6,685 nucleotides of DNA from Paludibacter sp. GTDB taxonomy: Bacteria; Bacteroidota; Bacteroidia; Bacteroidales; Paludibacteraceae. Of this stretch, positions 1 to 5,221 are shown piece after piece. The first letter of the stretch is position 1; the number at the start of each line of letters is the position of its first letter. Where the stretch lies: positions 1 to 6,685 of the forward strand of contig WRGS01000137.1 in the NCBI GenBank assembly GCA_009787075.1, written 5' to 3'. The notes under the pieces were generated by a model that did no database searches, was not told the origin of the DNA, and was given only the letters and a program-made list of their open reading frames with translations. The position numbers were made by a program, and so were the translations under genes.

Positions 1-641
1 CCGATAGAGCCGATATTTGTCAGAAAAACGCTGCTGTGCCAAGGGCTTACGCGGAAAATTGTAGGCGGCAAAAGTCCGACTTTATCCAACCAGAACAAAC
101 TCAAAACCACTGTACGAAGCAGAAACGATGGCAAAAAACCAAAAGTTTTTGCTACAACATCAGAACCGTTTTTTTCTCCTATTCTGGTGTTGCGCTCAAC
201 TTCCTCGTTTATCCGCTTAACTACGTCCTGCAAAGTATCTTCCAAACGAAAATAGGGTTTAATCATCGTTTCTTCGCCATCATCTGTAAGCGAGCGTTTT
301 ACTACAATCGACAGGTTAAAATGATTGCGTGCAAAAATTTTGTTCCACACAACGAAACGATTCAAATTTGGACGTTGCGAAAACAGCCTTACAAGCGCAG
401 CAATCAAAATATGCATAATCGAAAGATTGGGCATTTCTGCCTTGTGGTCTTGCACAAACTGTTCAAGATGATTAATTGTAATGCGATCGCTGTAAAAATT
501 CTGCGCGTCCATTCGCGTGCGTAAAAAATACGGAATTACCTGAAAAACAGTATCAACATTTCGCACCCGCCAACCGTCATATCGGTCGCCAAAATGCCAT
601 TTACAGTGTTTAAACTTGAATTCTTTGAATTGTTTATCCAT
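1..641 (-). CDS. 2-oxoacid dehydrogenase E2-like acyltransferase (CAT-fold), 3' end cut off by window edge
   Basis: This is a reading frame open from ATG at 641-639 to the left edge: 213 full codons plus two bases of a Gly codon, with no stop. The product starts MDKQFKEFKF and carries the hallmarks of the stand-alone E2 catalytic-domain (PF00198, chloramphenicol-acetyltransferase fold) proteins found in Bacteroidota and Firmicutes: FGDRYDGWRVR (17-27), an IPYFLRTRMDAQNFY block (36-50), SQRPNLNRF (88-96), and SPWHSSVFLTNIGSIG (199-214). There is no lipoyl or E1/E3-binding domain ahead of the catalytic part, so it is unlikely to be a normal pyruvate dehydrogenase E2; an acyl-CoA-dependent acyltransferase role is inferred, substrate unknown. 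By recollection the family is near 280-300 residues, so about a quarter is missing, including the expected C-terminal HxxxDG catalytic motif. An in-frame TAA at 668-666 upstream, with no other ATG between, fixes the start. A plus-strand frame at 36-524 is its antisense shadow. Confidence 0.85.
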   Translation of the reverse strand, partial: MDKQFKEFKFKHCKWHFGDRYDGWRVRNVDTVFQVIPYFLRTRMDAQNFYSDRITINHLEQFVQDHKAEMPNLSIMHILIAALVRLFSQRPNLNRFVVWNKIFARNHFNLSIVVKRSLTDDGEETMIKPYFRLEDTLQDVVKRINEEVERNTRIGEKNGSDVVAKTFGFLPSFLLRTVVLSLFWLDKVGLLPPTIFRVSPWHSSVFLTNIGSI

Positions 642-667
642 TTTAAAATTTAGAGTTTTGTTGTTTT

Positions 668-707
668 AAAAAAAATTTGCGCCAAAAGTAATGTTTTTTT
701 CGCAAAT
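668..707 (-). terminator. Candidate intrinsic terminator after the DUF4143 ATPase gene
   Basis: Reading the minus strand, ATTTGCG (707-701) is followed by its complement CGCAAAT (681-675) and then a run of T reaching 668. The loop can pair further as AAAA with TTTT, leaving a two-base GG bulge and a nine-base loop. It lies about 35 bases downstream of the ATPase stop codon, where a terminator belongs. The stem has only three G:C pairs, so it may be weak, and it overlaps a candidate promoter for the next gene. Confidence 0.4.
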
Positions 708-715
708 ATACAAAA
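683..715 (-). promoter_or_regulatory. Candidate Bacteroidota promoter for the E2-like gene
   Basis: On the minus strand TTTTG (715-711) is followed, after 20 bases, by TACTTTTG (690-683), an exact match to the TAnnTTTG -7 element with a TTG-type -33 element at the accepted spacing. Transcription would start near 677, giving a leader of about 35 bases before the ATG at 641. A second exact -7 match, TATATTTG (710-703), lies in the same stretch but lacks a suitable -33 element. Confidence 0.55.
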
Positions 716-741
716 GGCGGCTTGCATTAGAGAAATTGCGC

Positions 742-1944
742 TTATTTCCATTCTGCCAAAAATTTTTGTATGTGTAAATGTTTTATACCCTCGTAAGTAT
801 TGCCTGTAAATTCGTCCATTGAAACTACAATTTTGGGATAATTGTCATTAATTTTCAATAAATTGCCAAATTCTCTATCCATAGTTTTTTCATCTTGCAG
901 GATATATGCAACTTGCACATAGAGTTTTTCACCGCCACGTTCACATACAAAATCTATTTCCAAATTGTTGATTTGCCCAATTTTAACCGCATAACCACAA
1001 TATAGTAAATGTTCCATCACCGCATTTTCAAGAATTTTAGCAATATCATTGGCTTTGTAACCATTGATTGTATGCCGCAAACCTGAATCTTGAAAGTAAA
1101 ATTTTTCGCCGATTTCAAAAATCTTCTTTCCTGCAATATCCATTCGTTTCACTTTTTGAATTAAAAACGTATTGGCAAGATAATCAAGGTAATTAATGAT
1201 TTGTGAAACAGCAATATTGATTTGTTGAGATTTAAGGGAATCACTGATTTTTTTTGCAGAAAATAATTGTCCTGTGTTGTCAGCCAAAAAGCGCACAAGA
1301 TTTTCCAAAAAAGCAGTATTCCGAATTTCATAACGCTGTATTAAATCTCTGTAAATGACGGTATTATAAACACCTTTTAAATAATTGAAAACAATTTCAT
1401 CTTCCAGTGTTAAGTGTTTTAAGTAGGGAAGACCGCCATATTTCAGGTATTTTTGTAATGTTTCGTTGTTATTTTCCAAGTTTTGAAATTCGCAAAACTC
1501 ATTGTAAGACAAACTGTAAACAGGTATTTCAATAAATCTTCCGCTTAAAAAAGTTGCCAATTCGCCTGAAAGAATGCGGGCGTTACTGCCTGTGCAATAC
1601 AAATCGTAAATGGGATTAAGCAACAAACTTCTCAATGCTTTTTCAAACTCGGCAATTTCCTGTATTTCGTCAATAAAAACATAGTTTTTTACGTCAGATT
1701 TCGTATTGTTTTGTACATATTCAAACAAATCATTTGCCGTTTTGAGTTTATCAAACTGTAAATCTTCTTTATTGATATACAGTATATTAGCGGTATTGTC
1801 AAGCGCTTTTATTTCTTCTATTGTCTGCAATAGAATGTAACTTTTACCCACACGGCGTTGCCCAATTAAAACCTTAATAATTTGTTGTCCAATATAAGGT
1901 TTAACTGCTTCTAAATACTTTTGACGTACAATAAACTTATCCAT
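742..1944 (-). CDS. AAA_14 / DUF4143 family ATP-binding protein
   Basis: A 400-residue protein of the AAA+ ATPase family that joins an N-terminal AAA_14 NTPase domain to a C-terminal DUF4143 domain. Visible motifs are Walker A GQRRVGKS (28-35), Walker B YVFIDEIQEI (88-97), the sensor segment TGSNA (118-122) and LSGRFIEI (133-140). A winged-helix-like middle is plausible around 230-280. The C-terminal part resembles a PD-(D/E)XK nuclease fold, with E306, D331 in EIDF and VQVAY (343-347), where a canonical nuclease would have ExK. The length matches the family. The cellular role of this family is not established; it is common in bacteria, often in many copies, and is thought to be cytoplasmic. 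It lies between divergently transcribed rnhB and the downstream E2-like gene, with about 100 bp on the E2 side, so it is probably transcribed alone. The start is the ATG directly after an A/T-rich leader without Shine-Dalgarno sequence. Hand counts of two lines gave 28-32% G+C. Confidence 0.9.
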   Translation of the reverse strand: MDKFIVRQKYLEAVKPYIGQQIIKVLIGQRRVGKSYILLQTIEEIKALDNTANILYINKEDLQFDKLKTANDLFEYVQNNTKSDVKNYVFIDEIQEIAEFEKALRSLLLNPIYDLYCTGSNARILSGELATFLSGRFIEIPVYSLSYNEFCEFQNLENNNETLQKYLKYGGLPYLKHLTLEDEIVFNYLKGVYNTVIYRDLIQRYEIRNTAFLENLVRFLADNTGQLFSAKKISDSLKSQQINIAVSQIINYLDYLANTFLIQKVKRMDIAGKKIFEIGEKFYFQDSGLRHTINGYKANDIAKILENAVMEHLLYCGYAVKIGQINNLEIDFVCERGGEKLYVQVAYILQDEKTMDREFGNLLKINDNYPKIVVSMDEFTGNTYEGIKHLHIQKFLAEWK

Positions 1945-1960
1945 ATTTTTGAATTATTTT

Positions 1961-1970
1961 GTTTATAAAC
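1961..1970. repeat. 10-bp perfect palindrome GTTTATAAAC upstream of the ATPase gene
   Basis: GTTTATAAAC is its own reverse complement and is centred about 21 bases ahead of the ATPase start codon, where a repressor would block transcription. In such A/T-rich DNA a ten-base palindrome can arise by chance, so an operator role is only a suggestion. Confidence 0.25.
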
Positions 1971-1989
1971 TAAACTTTTTGCAAAAGCA

Positions 1990-2002
1990 CGAAAAATTTT
2001 CG
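1990..2002. repeat. 13-bp palindrome CGAAAAATTTTCG in the divergent region
   Basis: Six-base arms CGAAAA and TTTTCG flank one central A. It lies about 50 bases upstream of the ATPase start and about 110 bases upstream of rnhB. It could be a regulator site for either gene; nothing else in the sequence supports this. Confidence 0.25.
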
Positions 2003-2056
2003 ATATGCGCAAAATAATTTTAATTTTATTTATTTTACTGTTAAGCCGAGTTTTAC

Positions 2057-2064
2057 TATTTTTG
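2057..2064 (+). promoter_or_regulatory. Candidate -7 element for rnhB
   Basis: TATTTTTG matches TAnnTTTG exactly. Transcription would begin near 2071, leaving a leader of about 40 bases before the preferred rnhB ATG at 2113 and starting downstream of the alternative ATG at 2005. No convincing -33 TTG lies at the usual distance; the nearest is CTG at 2038-2040 with a short 16-base gap. Confidence 0.4.
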
Positions 2065-2112
2065 CAAAATAAAGTTGCATTAATACTTGAAACTACTAAA
2101 ATTCACCGCTTT

Positions 2113-2748
2113 ATGAAAAATCTTTTAGAAAAAAACTTTTCAGGTTTTACGTTGGAATGTGGGTGCGACGAAGCGGGGCGCGGTTGCTTGGCAGGTCCTG
2201 TTGTGGCGGCGGCAGTGATTTTGCCAAGAGATTTTGAATGCCCTGAACTGACCGACTCAAAGCAACTTACAAAGAAAATGCGCGACAATCTTCGTCGAAT
2301 AATTGAACAAAATGCGGTTGGCTGGGCGGTGGCATTTGTTGATAATAATGAAATTGATAAAATAAATATTCTTAATGCGTCTATTTTAGCAATGCACAAA
2401 GCCATTGATGTTCTGCCGATTACGCCTGAATTTCTGATTATTGACGGAAATAAATTTAAAAAATATAAAAATATTTCACATCAAACAATTGTAAAAGGCG
2501 ATGGAAAATATTTGACTATTGCAGCGGCTTCGGTACTTGCAAAAACGCACCGAGATGAATTTATGGAGCAACTTCACGAGCAATTTCCCGCTTATCATTG
2601 GAGTAAAAATATGGGTTATCCCACTGCTGCTCACCGAAAAGCAATCGCAGAAAACGGCTTGACTGTTTTTCACAGAGCGAGTTTCGATTGGAACGGAGAA
2701 AAGAAAAAGTTGAAAAAAATTAAAAACGAAGGCGAATTGCTTTTTTAA
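2113..2748 (+). CDS. rnhB: Ribonuclease HII
   Basis: RNase HII cuts the RNA part of RNA-DNA hybrids and starts removal of single ribonucleotides misincorporated into DNA; it acts in the cytoplasm on the chromosome. The 211-residue product has every family motif: GCDEAGRGCLAGPV (17-30) with catalytic D19 and E20 and the GRG ribonucleotide-recognition loop, TDSKQL (47-52), LIIDGNKF (108-115) with D111, VKGDGKY (127-133) with D130, IAAASVLAKTHRD (136-148), and GYPTAAH (168-174) with the conserved Tyr. The frame stays open back to an ATG at 2005, adding 36 residues that begin MRKIILILFILLL, but bacterial RNase HII normally starts shortly before the GCDEAGRG motif and the extension covers a candidate promoter, so ATG 2113 is preferred. 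The lysine-rich tail ends at a TAA that overlaps the stop of the convergent neighbour. It has no visible operon partner. Confidence 0.95.
   Translation: MKNLLEKNFSGFTLECGCDEAGRGCLAGPVVAAAVILPRDFECPELTDSKQLTKKMRDNLRRIIEQNAVGWAVAFVDNNEIDKINILNASILAMHKAIDVLPITPEFLIIDGNKFKKYKNISHQTIVKGDGKYLTIAAASVLAKTHRDEFMEQLHEQFPAYHWSKNMGYPTAAHRKAIAENGLTVFHRASFDWNGEKKKLKKIKNEGELLF
2745..2748. other. Shared TTAA: overlapping stop codons of convergent genes
   Basis: The plus-strand TAA of rnhB occupies 2746-2748 and the minus-strand TAA of the ATP-grasp gene reads 2747-2745. The palindrome TTAA therefore ends both genes, leaving no intergenic space and no room for a separate terminator. Each transcript must continue into antisense of the other gene unless it ends inside coding sequence. 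Confidence 0.95.
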
Positions 2749-3953
2749 TCCACAACAACATACGCCCAATATTTGCTGCTTGCATTTATCGGGCAAAGCG
2801 GCAAATAACCTTCGCGCAGTTTTCCCTCCACAAAGCGCGGTGTAAATTGTTTTGTCATTTGCAAGTGCTTTGCAAAAATTTCTCCCTCATTTTTGCAAAA
2901 ATTAATCGTAAAACGACCTTTTTTACCCGTAAAAAGATATTTTTCCACAAAATTTATTGCTACAATTCCCATATTTGCACGCATGTTAATTTCCACGCAA
3001 GGATAAATAAAACATTGATTTTCTGAAATATAAATCAACATATCAACGCCAATAAATCCAGAATATTTTATATATTTTTCTTTTAAAAAAAATCGAATTT
3101 CGATTTTAATTTTTTCAAGTAATTCAATATCAATATATTGGCAAATAATTTTTTCGATATTTTTTTGAGAATCTAAAATATTACCGTTATAAGCGCATTT
3201 TTTATCTGTTTGAAAAAGCGAATAACCCACAAAATCTACATTTTCATTCTCTTGACAGTGAAATTCCATCGCAAAATCTAAAATTTTATTGTACATCGGT
3301 TCAATGCAAACACTACCTTGACGGCGCAGCCAGCCATGAATAATTTGCGCACTTGCACGGGAGAAATTTTTTGCATCAATCCGCAGAACGCCCCGTCCGG
3401 AAGACGAAAACGGATTTTTTGCAATCAACATTCCCTTGTAGTTATTTATCACATTTTCAAGTGTTTGCATCGAATTTACAAATTGCGGAACAGCAACTGC
3501 AATTTGTGGAATTTTCTTTTTTAAAAAAATCAGACATTCGTTTGCCGTCTGCCGCGAGCAAAGCGCGGTAAATTCATTTTTCCACTGCCCAATTTGCAAA
3601 TCTATTTCATTTTCCGTTTTTATTTTTTCAAAAAAATTAATTGCCGCAGGCGAAATCCCCCACAAAGCAGCCTCCAAATGCTCAAAAGAGGTTTTTTTGT
3701 TATGTAAATTTAAAATGTAATTTTGGTCAAAAGAAATCGGTTGCGGTAAATTTTGAAAATTATTTTTTAAATTTTCAAAAAAAGAAAAATCAAAATCGTT
3801 GCCCACAAGCACAAAATCGTTGCTTTGCGCATACCACGCAGGTAAAAACGCAAGTTCGCGCTGCATAAGCCGTACATTTGCAGGGGCAAAATAAAATGGC
3901 GAACCGTTTGAAACAGCCGCCTCGTGTCCTGGATTGAAAAAATGTAATTTCAT
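2745..3953 (-). CDS. Uncharacterised ATP-grasp-like protein
   Basis: A 402-residue protein that I recognise as a conserved Bacteroidota hypothetical family without an assigned function. It opens with MKLHFFNPGHEAAVSNGS (1-18), and PANVRLMQRELAFLPAW (24-40) follows. The second half looks like an ATP-grasp fold: K179 followed by NPFSSSGRGV (180-189) resembles the nucleotide-binding glycine-rich loop, CIEPM (216-220) the hinge region, GFIGVDML (299-306) a core strand, and EINMRANMG (321-329) the E-x-N-x-R metal-binding motif. ATP-grasp enzymes usually join a carboxylate to an amine or thiol through an acyl phosphate, so ligase activity is inferred; the substrate is unknown. The longest frame starts at 4187, but the 78 extra residues are low-complexity, overlap the divergent glycosyltransferase gene, and precede the conserved start, so ATG 3953 is chosen. 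No signal peptide or membrane segment is seen. The region encoding residues 258-298 is extremely A/T-rich. Confidence 0.8.
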   Translation of the reverse strand: MKLHFFNPGHEAAVSNGSPFYFAPANVRLMQRELAFLPAWYAQSNDFVLVGNDFDFSFFENLKNNFQNLPQPISFDQNYILNLHNKKTSFEHLEAALWGISPAAINFFEKIKTENEIDLQIGQWKNEFTALCSRQTANECLIFLKKKIPQIAVAVPQFVNSMQTLENVINNYKGMLIAKNPFSSSGRGVLRIDAKNFSRASAQIIHGWLRRQGSVCIEPMYNKILDFAMEFHCQENENVDFVGYSLFQTDKKCAYNGNILDSQKNIEKIICQYIDIELLEKIKIEIRFFLKEKYIKYSGFIGVDMLIYISENQCFIYPCVEINMRANMGIVAINFVEKYLFTGKKGRFTINFCKNEGEIFAKHLQMTKQFTPRFVEGKLREGYLPLCPINASSKYWAYVVVD

Positions 3954-3964
3954 AAAAATTTTCA

Positions 3965-3972
3965 CAAAAATA
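3965..3972 (-). promoter_or_regulatory. Possible -7 element for the ATP-grasp gene
   Basis: TATTTTTG on the minus strand matches TAnnTTTG exactly. It lies so close to the ATG at 3953 that the leader would be only about five bases, and no TTG -33 element sits at normal spacing. Either the transcript is nearly leaderless or the true promoter lies further upstream. Confidence 0.2.
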
Positions 3973-3994
3973 ATATAAAAACAATATTTTTCAG

Positions 3995-4002
3995 TAAATT
4001 TG
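3995..4002 (+). promoter_or_regulatory. Candidate -7 element for the glycosyltransferase gene
   Basis: TAAATTTG matches TAnnTTTG exactly and would give a start near 4009 and a leader of about 20 bases before ATG 4029. The last bases form part of a ten-base palindrome ATTTGCAAAT (3998-4007). No good -33 TTG is visible in the 75-bp divergent region. Confidence 0.4.
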
Positions 4003-4028
4003 CAAATAATTTTTTTATTGAAAGTAAT

Positions 4029-5153
4029 ATGAAAATCATAATTGTTGGCACTGCATATCCTTACCGTGGCGGGTTGGCGGCTTTCAATGAGCGGCTGGCG
4101 GAAGAATTTGTGCGCGAAGGACACACGGTTGAAATTCAGACATTTACATTGCAATATCCAAAGTTTTTGTTTCCCGGAAAAACGCAATTTTCGTCCGACC
4201 CCGCGCCAAAAAATTTAGAAATTGTCCGAAAAATCAATTCAATAAATCCGTTCAACTGGCTGAAAGCGGGCAAAGAAATTCGCCGAAAAAAACCAGACGC
4301 AGTGATATTTTGTTATTGGATGTCGTTTTTTGCGCCATGTTTCGGCACTATTGCAAAAATTGTTGGAAAAAAAAGTAAAATAAAACGTATTGCATTGATA
4401 CATAACATGATACCGCACGAGCCGAATTTTTTGGATAAATTTTTACCAAGTTATTTTGTAAAATATATTGATAAGTTTGTAACTCTTTCAAAATCAGTTA
4501 TTAACGAAATAAATTTATTTGACAGAAAAGACAAGCCAAAAGCATGCAGTCCGCACCCGATTTACGATAATTACGGCGAAAGAATGTCCAAGCAGATTGC
4601 GCGTAAATTTCTTGATATAGGCGAAGATGACCGCGTTGTACTGTTTTTTGGATTTATTCGACATTATAAAGGGCTTGATTTACTGCTCGAAGCCTTTGCA
4701 AATGAGAGAGTTAGAAAATTGAATTTGAAATTGCTTGTTGCAGGAGAATTTTACGAAGACGCGGAAATTTATTACCGCAAAATTAAAGATTTACATATTG
4801 AAAATCAGGTTATTTTGCATACCGATTATATTGCCGCCAATAAGGTGAAATATTATTTTTGCGCAGCAGATATTGTTGCACAACCATATCGAACGGCAAC
4901 TCAAAGCGGCATTTCACAAATTGCGTATCATTTTGAAAAACCGATGCTGGTTACAAATGTTGGCGGTTTGCCCGAAATTGTGCCCGATGGCGAGGTCGGT
5001 TATGTTATCCTGCCGCAGCCTGAGGAAATTGCAGAAGCGTTGGAGGATTTTTTTGAAAAGAAACGAGAAAAAGTTTTTATTGAAAATATTAAAACAAAAA
5101 AAGAAAAATACAGTTGGGAAACATTTGCTGCGGTTGTTTTGAATGATATTTAA
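4029..5153 (+). CDS. GT4-family (GT-B fold) glycosyltransferase
   Basis: A 374-residue retaining glycosyltransferase that would transfer a sugar from a nucleotide-sugar donor onto a glycan or lipid acceptor, probably on the cytoplasmic face of the inner membrane. The N-terminal Rossmann domain begins MKIIIVGTAYPYRGGLAAFN, with the acceptor-side glycine turn at 13-15 and HNMIPHE at 125-131. The C-terminal donor domain has FGFIRHYKGLDLLLEAF (207-223), VAGEFYED (237-244), PYRTATQSGISQIA (286-299) and VTNVGGLPEIVPDGEVGY (308-325). In place of the classical E-x7-E, the expected positions are A290 and I298, with a TQSG segment that I recall from a Bacteroidota sub-branch. Donor, acceptor and product (lipopolysaccharide, capsule, glycolipid) cannot be told. 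It is divergent from the ATP-grasp gene and followed by a permease after 68 bp; no other glycan gene is in view. GAAAG at 4020-4024 might be a weak ribosome binding site. Confidence 0.9.
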   Translation: MKIIIVGTAYPYRGGLAAFNERLAEEFVREGHTVEIQTFTLQYPKFLFPGKTQFSSDPAPKNLEIVRKINSINPFNWLKAGKEIRRKKPDAVIFCYWMSFFAPCFGTIAKIVGKKSKIKRIALIHNMIPHEPNFLDKFLPSYFVKYIDKFVTLSKSVINEINLFDRKDKPKACSPHPIYDNYGERMSKQIARKFLDIGEDDRVVLFFGFIRHYKGLDLLLEAFANERVRKLNLKLLVAGEFYEDAEIYYRKIKDLHIENQVILHTDYIAANKVKYYFCAADIVAQPYRTATQSGISQIAYHFEKPMLVTNVGGLPEIVPDGEVGYVILPQPEEIAEALEDFFEKKREKVFIENIKTKKEKYSWETFAAVVLNDI

Positions 5154-5166
5154 ATTGCAAAAAATG

Positions 5167-5174
5167 TATATTTG
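5167..5174 (+). promoter_or_regulatory. Candidate -7 element for the amino-acid permease gene
   Basis: TATATTTG matches TAnnTTTG exactly and lies just after the glycosyltransferase stop codon, giving a leader of about 40 bases. The nearest TTTTG upstream is about 25 bases away, slightly too far for a standard -33 element. It suggests that the permease can be transcribed separately from the gene before it. The 68-bp gap shows no hairpin terminator. Confidence 0.4.
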
Positions 5175-5221
5175 ATTGAAAATTCTTTTTTATTTTTTTA
5201 CGAAAAAAATCTACTTGAATT

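Larger units (their letters stand above)
1945..2112. other. Divergent intergenic region between ATPase gene and rnhB
   Basis: This 168-bp A/T-rich stretch separates two genes transcribed away from each other, so it must hold both promoters. It contains two short palindromes near the ATPase side and one exact TAnnTTTG element for rnhB. I could not find an exact -7 element for the ATPase; the nearest is TATTTTG on the minus strand (2016-2010), one base short of consensus. The open frame from 2005 crosses part of this region but is judged non-coding. Confidence 0.6.

Noticed and set aside
36..524. Plus-strand open frame of 162 codons
   Set aside because: It lies fully antisense to the E2-like gene, is rich in Cys, Asn and Gln with no recognisable motif, and has no promoter signal; the minus-strand frame has clear family motifs.
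703..710. TATATTTG on the minus strand as an alternative E2-like promoter
   Set aside because: It is an exact -7 match, but no TTG is found at suitable distance upstream, whereas TACTTTTG (690-683) has one at 20 bases.
2700..2748. Possible hairpin terminator at the end of rnhB
   Set aside because: The T-run at 2741-2746 is preceded only by very short complementary arms; no stem of useful length could be drawn.
3954..4187. 78-residue N-terminal extension of the ATP-grasp protein
   Set aside because: It overlaps the divergent glycosyltransferase start by about 160 bases, crosses candidate promoter DNA, has low-complexity sequence, and comes before the conserved MKLHFFNPGHE start.
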